Shown: positions 1-6,034 of the stretch, one piece after another
Position numbering within the stretch: position 1 is the stretch's first letter
Layout of the letters: each line of letters begins with the position of its first letter
Source of the DNA: Candidatus Pacearchaeota archaeon UBA92
GTDB lineage: Archaea > Nanobdellota > Nanobdellia > Pacearchaeales > GW2011-AR1
NCBI GenBank assembly: GCA_002497285.1
Contig: DANJ01000036.1
Coordinates: forward strand, 1-10,395
Length of the DNA stretch: 10,395 nt
Direction of reading: 5' to 3'
Position numbers and translations under genes: made by a program
The notes under the pieces: model-generated
What the model saw: the letters and a program-made list of their open reading frames with translations, nothing else
Database searches by the model: none
What the model was told of the DNA's origin: nothing

Positions 1-30
1 TTATTTAACTCCGGACAAAGCCGTAATTAA

Positions 31-44
31 GAAAGGTTTAAAAG
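31..44 (+). promoter_or_regulatory. Archaeal BRE/TATA promoter of the Nudix gene
   Basis: A purine-rich BRE-like GAAAGG (31-36) is followed by TTTAAAAG (37-44). The first T lies 29 nt upstream of the A of the ATG at 66, which puts the expected start site on the start codon itself, so a leaderless mRNA is predicted. No Shine-Dalgarno sequence is present before the ATG, which agrees. Confidence 0.7.
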
Positions 45-65
45 TCATTTATTTAGTTAGTTTCT

Positions 66-623
66 ATGGCAAATATAGACATTTTCTATAAGGATGGAAG
101 TTACAAGGGTTCTATGGACAGAGATGAAGCCTATAGAACTGGAGAATGGAATAGAGTTTCCTGGATTTTCCCATGTAACGATAGAGGCGAAATTCTTCTT
201 GAATTAAGAAGTAAAGAGAAAGCAGTCTATCCAAGAACTTGGGCTCCTCCTACAGAAACCCTTCGTGGTGAAACAAATAAGCAATGCGCAGTAAGGGGTT
301 TACAAGAGGAACTTAGAATGGCAATTAATCCAAATGAATTAGTAGATTTAGGACTTGAATTCAACGTAAATATGGCAATAACTTCAAGGTATAATATAAA
401 CCACATACAGCACGTTTTTGGTTTGAGATGGAATGGAGACATTTCAGATTTAACAATTGATAAAAGAGAAGTAGAAGAAGTAAGGCTCTTTCCACATAAA
501 AGTTTAGGCAAAGCGCCACTTTTTATGCCTATTGAACCCACAAGGCTAAAACAAGTTTTCACAGAGTTGAGAAGAAATAGACTTCTTCCAGCAGGATTAC
601 ACTTTTTAGGATTATACTTATAA
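66..623 (+). CDS. Nudix hydrolase-like protein with a degenerate Nudix box (IPP isomerase-like subgroup)
   Basis: 185 aa, a usual size for a single Nudix domain. The family hydrolyses nucleoside diphosphates linked to another group; the isopentenyl-diphosphate isomerase-like subgroup shares the fold. The domain spans about residues 28-165. Before the box, PRTWAPPTETLRGE (56-69) follows the layout of the IDI-like W-x-x-x-x-G-G-H-V-x-x-G-E stretch. The box itself is T63-x5-E69-x7-R77-G78-L-Q-E81-E82-L-R84, against the consensus G-x5-E-x7-R-E-U-x-E-E-x-G-U. The two last glutamates are kept, while the first Gly, the Glu of the RE pair and the last Gly are replaced. One metal ligand is therefore missing, so activity may be altered or lost. 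The ATG at 66 is fixed by the promoter spacing. The gene is a single transcription unit that ends exactly where the opposite gene ends. The Nudix fold assignment is fairly sure; the substrate is unknown. Confidence 0.8.
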   Translation: MANIDIFYKDGSYKGSMDRDEAYRTGEWNRVSWIFPCNDRGEILLELRSKEKAVYPRTWAPPTETLRGETNKQCAVRGLQEELRMAINPNELVDLGLEFNVNMAITSRYNINHIQHVFGLRWNGDISDLTIDKREVEEVRLFPHKSLGKAPLFMPIEPTRLKQVFTELRRNRLLPAGLHFLGLYL

Positions 624-980
624 TTATCTTCTTTCTTTTTCCAGTTCTCTAAGCCTTTTTTCCATCTCCCTAATTCTATTTGTTAAGTCGTTAATTTTAT
701 ATTCACTATCTTCAAGTTTAATTTTTAGCTCATTAACTCCGCCCATCTTCGCTCTCCTTGCGTCTCTCAAACTTTCAGTAATCGGTCCAGGAGAAGGCTC
801 CTGATTCTGTGCAGAGGCAAGACTTCCAAGAAAATCAAAGCTACTCGTTCCAGAAGAGGCAGGTTTTTGAAAATTAGACAAGTCAATATCTTCGACTTCA
901 TTATCAGAAGAAGCAGGAAGCAGATGCCTCATCCTAGTCATATCAATAACCTCGGATTTCTTTTTACCAAACCAAGCCAT
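624..980 (-). CDS. Small hypothetical protein with a C-terminal coiled coil
   Basis: 118 aa from the ATG at 980. The codon before it (981-983) is TTG and would add one Met, but the promoter predicts transcription starting at the ATG, so the ATG is chosen. The product starts MAWFGKKK, has a Ser/Pro-rich, probably disordered middle (about 21-70) with a short hydrophobic patch FDFLGSLASA (48-57), and ends in a charged helix (about 83-118). Hydrophobic residues I96, L99, I103, M106, L110 and L113 fall in strict 3-4 heptad spacing, which is a coiled coil. There is no signal peptide, membrane segment or catalytic motif. It could be a small oligomeric adaptor with a peptide motif for a partner, but that is inference. 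I do not recognise the family. It is convergent with the Nudix gene, stop codon against stop codon. Confidence 0.7.
   Translation of the reverse strand: MAWFGKKKSEVIDMTRMRHLLPASSDNEVEDIDLSNFQKPASSGTSSFDFLGSLASAQNQEPSPGPITESLRDARRAKMGGVNELKIKLEDSEYKINDLTNRIREMEKRLRELEKERR
627..642 (+). terminator. Pyrimidine/T-rich tract, possible terminator of the Nudix gene
   Basis: Just after the TAA at 621-623 the + strand runs through a T-rich stretch with TTT and TTTTT runs (627-642). Archaeal termination commonly uses such T tracts without a hairpin. The tract lies inside the 3' end of the opposite gene, so the Nudix transcript would overlap its neighbour in antisense by a few bases. Confidence 0.4.
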
Positions 981-1001
981 CAAACCAAGAGGAATAAATT
1001 T

Positions 1002-1015
1002 TATTTAAATCTTCC
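1002..1015 (-). promoter_or_regulatory. Archaeal TATA promoter of the coiled-coil gene
   Basis: On the minus strand GGAAGA followed by TTTAAATA (1009 down to 1002). The first T is 29 nt upstream of the A of the ATG at 980, so a leaderless transcript is predicted. This also argues against the TTG codon at 983 as the start. Confidence 0.7.
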
Positions 1016-1031
1016 TCTCTCCAAAACAATA

Positions 1032-1076
1032 TTTATATAAGCCCTTAACCATTAATTAGCATATCAAAGAGGAGAA
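1032..1076 (+). promoter_or_regulatory. TATA box and Shine-Dalgarno of the 517/174-aa gene pair
   Basis: TTTATATA (1032-1039) predicts a start site near 1061 by the 29-nt rule seen elsewhere in the window. That gives a 16-nt leader containing GAGGAG (1069-1074) just before the ATG at 1077. The promoter lies back to back with the minus-strand one at 1002-1015, so the two units diverge within under 100 bases. Confidence 0.65.
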
Positions 1077-2630
1077 ATGGTAAGCATACATAATCTAATT
1101 GCAGCAATAAGTCCAGACGTATTTTGCGACAAAGAAAAAAAAAGTGACGTTAAAAAGATAGTCAAAGAAGCACTTGAAAGAGGAGATAAGGATGCTTATA
1201 TCCAGGGAGCAAAGAAAGCAGCACCCTATGAAGGGGTAAGTATTTACAGTTATGACAAGGCAAAGAAAGACCCCTTTAGCCTATGGGCTTTAAAATCTCC
1301 TACTGAACAACACGAGATTTTTTATGATTCGTCAAGTGAGGGCTTAGAGCCACTGTATTTCTGGCTTCATGATTTTATGAACAGCATAGGAATAACTACT
1401 GAAAAAATAACTGATAATTTTGTTTCATCTCCAGGTTCAGGGCATTTTTCTGAACTTCAAGGTAAAGCAACACAGATGCAACAGGAAGTGTCAAGAAATT
1501 TGGGAAATGTAAACACGGTAATAAAATCAATACTCAATATAGTTTATGATTTAAAAGAATTCGAACTTCAAATCAAACCTTATGAGGAGTTAGATTCCAA
1601 AAATAAAAATGAAAAAGAATCTGCTATGCTAACTCTTAAGCAAAGATGGATGGATAACGTAGACATAAAAAGAGGGCAAGGAAGCATAAATGCTTTGTCT
1701 GCGGGCGCACTAGATTTTGTAACTTTAAGAGATGCTTTCATGTCTATCAAGTCTTTAGATTCAGTAGATGATATAGACTTAAATGAAAGAGTTAAAAGAA
1801 TTCTAAAGCAACGAGCTTCTGAATTTTACTCATGGCTAAAGGAATCAGAAAAAGCATTAAAACAAAGATTTGTTATAGAAAAAAACTATCTAAAGACTCA
1901 ATACAATACAGTTAAACTCTACGCCCGTTGGCTCAAGCCTTATTTAATAGCTGCAAAGAAACTAGAACAGCAAAGTTACGACAAAGCAGACCTCGTTACA
2001 ACTTTTAATACAGTAATTTTACAATTAACATTACTAGCAGAAATGAAATACGATCCGGAAGACGATGTTAATGAGGGAAATCTCCCAGAAGTTTTCACCA
2101 AACTAAAAGAAGCAAAAAAAGTAAGGGAATACGTTCCTTTTTTTGTCGTTGAACTAAAATTCAGGGGAATTCCACAGAAGGCAGGACAGCATTATATTTT
2201 TGGAGGTAGAGTAGAAATAAAATTTACGAGCTATGCTTTAAACAAACAGGAACTTGAAGTGCTTAAAGATCAAATCAAAAAGGATGATATAGGAGATATA
2301 ATGAGCCTCATCGAAGGCGCAACAACAGAAAGTCTTGGACAATTGCAAGAGGACATAGACAAGTTTCTCGAAATAAAGAAAAAAGATAAAAAAGATAGCA
2401 AAAACTCAGAAGACACTAATCCATTTACTGCATTATTCTCTTTCTTTAAATCTGAAACCAAAGAAGAAAAATGGGATATTTCAAAACCAATAAAGTCAGA
2501 CAGTGATTATGAAAAAATCATAAGAAACCAATCAGCAATTGCAGCAATGGAAAAATGTTTTCTTGTATTTGATGTTTATAAGAAGTCTCACGGAATGGCT
2601 TCTCACGACAGCCATCACGAGCCAATTTAA
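1077..2630 (+). CDS. Conserved-looking protein of unknown function, mostly helical, 517 aa
   Basis: I do not recognise this family. The product is soluble: no signal peptide or convincing membrane segment. Residues about 1-170 are a mixed region containing Trp, Tyr and His (FSLWALKSPTEQHEIFYD at 67-84). A long helical part follows (about 235-325; for example residues 240-280, rich in Lys, Glu and Arg with regular hydrophobic positions), then a probable beta-strand section (352-385, FFVVELKFRG and GGRVEIKFTSY). A Lys/Asp-rich linker (434-448) leads to a C-terminal domain (about 449-503) and a tail with His505, His510, His513 and His514 among Ser/Asp, which might bind metal. The ATG at 1077 is supported by the GAGGAG before it. 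The next gene begins 1 nt after the stop, so the two are co-transcribed and probably act together. The coding call is sure; the function is unknown. Confidence 0.85.
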   Translation: MVSIHNLIAAISPDVFCDKEKKSDVKKIVKEALERGDKDAYIQGAKKAAPYEGVSIYSYDKAKKDPFSLWALKSPTEQHEIFYDSSSEGLEPLYFWLHDFMNSIGITTEKITDNFVSSPGSGHFSELQGKATQMQQEVSRNLGNVNTVIKSILNIVYDLKEFELQIKPYEELDSKNKNEKESAMLTLKQRWMDNVDIKRGQGSINALSAGALDFVTLRDAFMSIKSLDSVDDIDLNERVKRILKQRASEFYSWLKESEKALKQRFVIEKNYLKTQYNTVKLYARWLKPYLIAAKKLEQQSYDKADLVTTFNTVILQLTLLAEMKYDPEDDVNEGNLPEVFTKLKEAKKVREYVPFFVVELKFRGIPQKAGQHYIFGGRVEIKFTSYALNKQELEVLKDQIKKDDIGDIMSLIEGATTESLGQLQEDIDKFLEIKKKDKKDSKNSEDTNPFTALFSFFKSETKEEKWDISKPIKSDSDYEKIIRNQSAIAAMEKCFLVFDVYKKSHGMASHDSHHEPI

Positions 2631-2631
2631 A

Positions 2632-3156
2632 ATGGCAAGACAAAAAAAGGAAAATAAAGCAAGAAAGATAAGAGAAATTTCTCAAGAAATAAAGAAGTTT
2701 GAAGTCAAGCAAAAGAATGAATCAGCTTTAGAAGAAGAAGTTGAAAATTCAAACCTTCAAAATTTTACAAGATTTATTAAATCATCGTCTGGAAACATAG
2801 TCCCCGTTTTGGAATCAGGACAGGTAGAATCAACTCCAGTTCAGCCAGTAAGAAGAACAGTTTCAAAACCTATTCCAAATAACGACCGGTCTCCCCATAT
2901 TTCAACTCCTCAATCTTTTTATTTCACTTCAACTCCTGCAACACAAAGCGAAAGGGCAAGGCTCTACAAGCCCTTAACAGAAATTAATTCAGCCCCAACA
3001 TTAAGACCAGGAAGAATAATTCAGCCCCAACAACCTCAATTTGGAAATATTTTAGAATCAGAAAGAAACAAGGTATCAGACGATTCAGATAGAAAGTATA
3101 AAAGCGCAGTGGAAAGAGGAAGAGAAAAAGGGAAACCCAAATACGACTGGGAATGA
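2632..3156 (+). CDS. Hypothetical basic, largely disordered protein, partner of the upstream gene
   Basis: 174 aa from the ATG at 2632; the frame is open further upstream, but that part overlaps the previous gene and reads unlike a protein start. The start lies 1 nt after the previous TAA and has no promoter or Shine-Dalgarno of its own, so translational coupling is likely. Residues 1-45 form a charged helix full of Lys and Glu (MARQKKENKARKIREISQEI). Residues about 60-145 are rich in Ser, Thr, Pro and Gln, with repeated short pieces such as STP (two or three copies) and IQPQQPQFG, and look disordered. The C-terminus (about 148-174) is charged again (RKYKSAVERGREKGKPKYDWE is the last stretch, here in part). 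No known domain is visible. A role as linker or accessory subunit of the 517-aa protein is inferred from the gene order only. Confidence 0.7.
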   Translation: MARQKKENKARKIREISQEIKKFEVKQKNESALEEEVENSNLQNFTRFIKSSSGNIVPVLESGQVESTPVQPVRRTVSKPIPNNDRSPHISTPQSFYFTSTPATQSERARLYKPLTEINSAPTLRPGRIIQPQQPQFGNILESERNKVSDDSDRKYKSAVERGREKGKPKYDWE

Positions 3157-3169
3157 TTAGGTTTAAATA
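3156..3169 (+). promoter_or_regulatory. Archaeal TATA promoter of the TIM-barrel gene
   Basis: ATTAGG followed by TTTAAATA (3162-3169). The first T is 29 nt before the A of the ATG at 3191, which predicts a leaderless mRNA. The box starts 5 bases after the previous stop codon, so the TIM-barrel gene has its own promoter despite the short gap. Confidence 0.7.
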
Positions 3170-3190
3170 AATCCCTCACCAGTAATCAAT

Positions 3191-5041
3191 ATGGCCAGCT
3201 ATGAGAGTTTCTACGGAGGTGGAAATTATGCGTTATCTAAAGGATATGGAGAAGGATTCCTTAGTTTTGAGAATAGATACCCTACATCTTCATTCGGCTT
3301 TCCCACAGATCCAAGAACCTCAAATCAGCTTGATGCAGTTTCTAAAAAATTAAATACTGGAGCAACAACAGTAGAAGTTTCTGGAGTTCAGGCAGCAGAA
3401 TTTGAATCGATGCCAGAACAACATTTAACTGAAATTCACAGACTTAAAAAATTAGTCGGTGCAGATTTTACCTTTCACGGTCCAATTATTGAACCAACAG
3501 GAGTTACCAGACAAGGATGGGATGAATCTCATAGAGTTCAAGCAGAAAGACAAATGTGGTCTGCTGTTGAAAGAGCACACAAATTAGATCCCAAAGGAAA
3601 TATTGTAATCACTTTCCATTCAAGTGCGAATTTGCCTCCCCCAATAACAGAAGTTATAGATGAGAAAACGGGAAAAAAAGTAATAAAAGAAATTTCTGTC
3701 GTCGATGAAAATACTGGAAGATTTACCAGTTTTTCACCAAAACCTGATTATTTCAAAGGAGGAGAAATTCAATCTCCAGAGCAAACAATAAAAAAGGAAA
3801 ATAAAGACGCATGGGTAAGAGCTTTGCAGCACGCTAACTTTAATGCATATGCTGGAATGAATGATTTTGAAGGTATCTTTGGACAACAGGAAAAACTAAT
3901 TGGCAGTGATGGAAATGAAATCTCCCAGAAAGGGTTTCAAGAGATTTACAAATTATATGTCGATGGTAAAAATGAGGAATTATTAAAAAAAATTCGCCCA
4001 GAAACAAAAGAAGTCATAATGAATACCATGCAAAAAATGACTCATGGAGATATATATTTTAGAGAAGCCTATCAGGATTTACAAAACCTATACAATCAGG
4101 CTTATTATTCAGCTAAAAAAGACAATAGGGAAGAAGATTTGAAAAGACTTGAAAAGTTTCAAAAAGAAATTACCTCTAAGGTAAAAGGCAAGGACATAGA
4201 AGACCCTTCAAAGGTTATTGAATTTGGACAGACAATTATCAATGGAATAAATGTTCTTAGAGCAATAGAAGCTCCTCAAAATTTAAGACCCTTAAAGCCA
4301 TTCGCAATTGACAAGGCATCAGAAACTTTCTCCAATCTTGCTTTGAAAGGATACAAAGAATTCAAAAATTCAGCGCCCATCATCAGCGTCGAGAATCCTC
4401 CTGCTGGCGGTGCATTAAGCAGAGCAGACGAATTAAGAGATTTAATGAAAGAATCTAGGAAGAAGTTTGCAGAAAAAGCACAATCTGAATTAGGGATGTC
4501 CGAATCAGAAGCTAAAAAACAAGCTGAAAAACTTATAGGAATTACTTGGGATGTCGGCCACATAAATATGATTAGAAAATTTGGTTATCAAGAATCAGAT
4601 TTATTAGAAGAAACAAAAACTGTTGCCCCATTTGTAAAACACATTCATTTGTCAGATAATTTTGGAATGGAACATACTGAACTGCCTATGGGAATGGGAA
4701 ACGTCCCAATAAAAAGAGAAATGGAAATTTTGGAAAAATATGGAAAGAAAATAAAAGATATAAAGAAAATTGTTGAAACAGGAGGTCCATGGTTCAGAGA
4801 TTACAAAGTTACACCATTTGCACAGACATTGAACGCTTTTGGCTCTCCAGTTTATTCAATGCAGATGGCTCCGTATTGGAATCAGGCAGTTTCAAATTAT
4901 GGAGGGTATTTTTCAGGCCTTGGACCTATAAATCCACAGTTCCATCATTCAGTTTATGGGGCAGGCTTTTCCAACATACCTATAGACTTAGGAGGACAAA
5001 TGGAAGGACAGAGTAGACTTTCAGGGGCTCCAATAGACTAA
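3191..5041 (+). CDS. Metal-dependent TIM-barrel protein (AP endonuclease 2 / xylose isomerase-like) with a large insertion
   Basis: 616 aa, about twice the family's usual 250-300. The superfamily includes endonuclease IV and sugar isomerases/epimerases. Barrel signatures appear in order: TFHGP (H96), TFHSS (H143), SVENPP (E401), WDVGHIN (D454, H457), HIHLSDN (H484, H486, D489), H495 followed by LPMGMGNVP, and VETGG (E529). These parallel the zinc ligands of endonuclease IV (His69, His109, Glu145, Asp179, His182, His216 and Glu261, with H495 near the Asp229/His231 position), so an intact metal site is likely. Between H143 and E401 sits an insertion of about 250 residues, mostly charged helix. 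Both ends are Gly/Tyr/Phe-rich and look disordered (1-40 and about 553-616). There is no signal peptide. It could be a DNA-repair nuclease or a sugar-phosphate isomerase; the sequence alone does not decide. The ATG is set by the leaderless promoter. Confidence 0.85.
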   Translation: MASYESFYGGGNYALSKGYGEGFLSFENRYPTSSFGFPTDPRTSNQLDAVSKKLNTGATTVEVSGVQAAEFESMPEQHLTEIHRLKKLVGADFTFHGPIIEPTGVTRQGWDESHRVQAERQMWSAVERAHKLDPKGNIVITFHSSANLPPPITEVIDEKTGKKVIKEISVVDENTGRFTSFSPKPDYFKGGEIQSPEQTIKKENKDAWVRALQHANFNAYAGMNDFEGIFGQQEKLIGSDGNEISQKGFQEIYKLYVDGKNEELLKKIRPETKEVIMNTMQKMTHGDIYFREAYQDLQNLYNQAYYSAKKDNREEDLKRLEKFQKEITSKVKGKDIEDPSKVIEFGQTIINGINVLRAIEAPQNLRPLKPFAIDKASETFSNLALKGYKEFKNSAPIISVENPPAGGALSRADELRDLMKESRKKFAEKAQSELGMSESEAKKQAEKLIGITWDVGHINMIRKFGYQESDLLEETKTVAPFVKHIHLSDNFGMEHTELPMGMGNVPIKREMEILEKYGKKIKDIKKIVETGGPWFRDYKVTPFAQTLNAFGSPVYSMQMAPYWNQAVSNYGGYFSGLGPINPQFHHSVYGAGFSNIPIDLGGQMEGQSRLSGAPID

Positions 5042-5048
5042 ACTAACA

Positions 5049-5085
5049 TTTAAAAACAAAATTAACCTTTCAAAGACAAGAGGTG
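5049..5085 (+). promoter_or_regulatory. TATA box and Shine-Dalgarno of the MNT-HEPN gene
   Basis: TTTAAAAA (5049-5056) lies 8 bases after the previous stop. By the 29-nt rule transcription starts near 5078, giving an 11-nt leader that contains GAGGTG (5080-5085), a good match to the archaeal anti-Shine-Dalgarno. This favours ATG 5089 over the in-frame GTG at 5083, which is itself part of the GAGGTG. Confidence 0.6.
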
Positions 5086-5088
5086 TCA

Positions 5089-6030
5089 ATGGTAAAGAAA
5101 AACAAAAAAACAAAAAAACATTTAGTACATAAAGAACCATTAGTAAATAAAAAAATTTCAACATCTAAAGAATCTCCAATACTTAAAGAACAGCCTGTAC
5201 AAAAAGAGAAGAGAGTAATACGAAAAACAAGTCCAACAGTAATAACTTCTAAAAATGAAAAGCAGATTGCAATGGACTTTGCCGCAGATATACATAAAAG
5301 ATTTTCAGATTTAGTTAAAGCGACAATACTCTTCGGTTCACAGGCAAAAAATCAGCAAAAGCCAGGTTCAGATATAGACTTAATAATTGTAATAGATGAT
5401 GCGTCAATAAACTGGGACATGGAATTAGTGGCTTGGTACAGAGAAGAGTTAGGAAAAATAATTTCAAAGAATACAAACTCTGTAGAATTACATGTAAACA
5501 CAATAAAACTCACAACTTGGTGGGCAGATTTAATGCACGGCGATCCTGTAATAATAAATATCCTTAGATATGGAGAAGCCCTTATAGACATTGGAGGATT
5601 TTTCAATCCTCTGAAAGCCCTGTTATTACAGGGAAGAATTCATTCAACTCCCGAAGCAGTTTATGAAGCGTTGCAAAGAGCACCAGGACATTTGATGAGA
5701 AGCAAGTCTGCAGAAATGGGTGCCATCGAAGGAGTTTATTGGAGTATGATAGATTCAGCTCAGGCAGCGCTAATGACAATTGGTCTTCTTCCTCCTTCCC
5801 CAGAACATGTTACTTCAATGTTAAAAGAATCTTTTGTGGATAAAAAAATGTTAGACATAGAATTTGTAAAATGGTTTAGAGATATTAATTCTTTACACAA
5901 AGACATAATATATGGTAATGTAAATAATATAAGGGGGGCAGAAATTGATTTATGGCAAGAACGCGCCGGAAAATTTATGAAAAAAATGATAGAAATCGTA
6001 GACCAAATATTAGATTCAAGAAAAAAATAA
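5089..6030 (+). CDS. Nucleotidyltransferase (MNT) fused to a HEPN-like helical domain
   Basis: 313 aa from ATG 5089. Residues 1-55 are a Lys-rich, disordered leader with repeated KEP/KEQPV-like pieces. The DNA polymerase beta-type nucleotidyltransferase domain follows (about 58-165). It carries LFGSQAKN (G83, S84), then D95-x-D97 ten residues after the Ser, and a third carboxylate E133 in SVELHV, so the catalytic set looks complete. The C-terminal helical region (about 185-310) resembles HEPN: an Ala-rich helix (SMIDSAQAALMTIG), then R264-x5-H270 in RDINSLH, which fits the Rx4-6H RNase motif. In two-gene MNT/HEPN toxin-antitoxin systems the MNT enzyme adds AMP to the HEPN toxin; here both are on one chain. 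Known families suggest RNA targeting or self-modification, but this protein's substrate is unknown. It could instead be a housekeeping antibiotic-nucleotidyltransferase-like enzyme with an inert helical domain. It ends 4 bases from the opposite gene. Confidence 0.85.
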   Translation: MVKKNKKTKKHLVHKEPLVNKKISTSKESPILKEQPVQKEKRVIRKTSPTVITSKNEKQIAMDFAADIHKRFSDLVKATILFGSQAKNQQKPGSDIDLIIVIDDASINWDMELVAWYREELGKIISKNTNSVELHVNTIKLTTWWADLMHGDPVIINILRYGEALIDIGGFFNPLKALLLQGRIHSTPEAVYEALQRAPGHLMRSKSAEMGAIEGVYWSMIDSAQAALMTIGLLPPSPEHVTSMLKESFVDKKMLDIEFVKWFRDINSLHKDIIYGNVNNIRGAEIDLWQERAGKFMKKMIEIVDQILDSRKK

Positions 6031-6034
6031 AAAA
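6020..6034 (-). terminator. Poly-T terminator of the 279-aa gene
   Basis: On the minus strand, directly after the TAA at 6037-6035, there is a run of six Ts, an A, seven Ts and a C. This is a strong archaeal-type T-tract terminator. The bases lie in the 3' end of the opposite MNT-HEPN gene, where they encode its terminal Lys codons. Confidence 0.6.

Noticed and set aside
2..91. An open frame on the + strand from the left edge (reading LTPDKAVIKKGLKVIY...) that could be the end of an upstream gene overlapping the Nudix start.
   Set aside because: It would run 26 nt into the Nudix gene and across its promoter. Frame 1 also ends neatly at a TAA at 28-30 just before the promoter. Too short to decide.
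981..983. TTG at 983 as the start of the coiled-coil gene.
   Set aside because: The TATA box predicts transcription starting at ATG 980, leaving the TTG outside the mRNA.
2539..2631. Extension of the 174-aa protein upstream to an ATG at 2539.
   Set aside because: It would overlap the C-terminus of the 517-aa protein by about 90 bases, and the added residues (hydrophobic, Trp-rich) look like an out-of-frame shadow. The ATG at 2632, 1 nt after the stop, is the natural start.
5083..5088. GTG at 5083 as start of the MNT-HEPN gene.
   Set aside because: The GTG is part of the GAGGTG Shine-Dalgarno for the ATG at 5089, and the predicted leader would be only 5 nt without any ribosome site.
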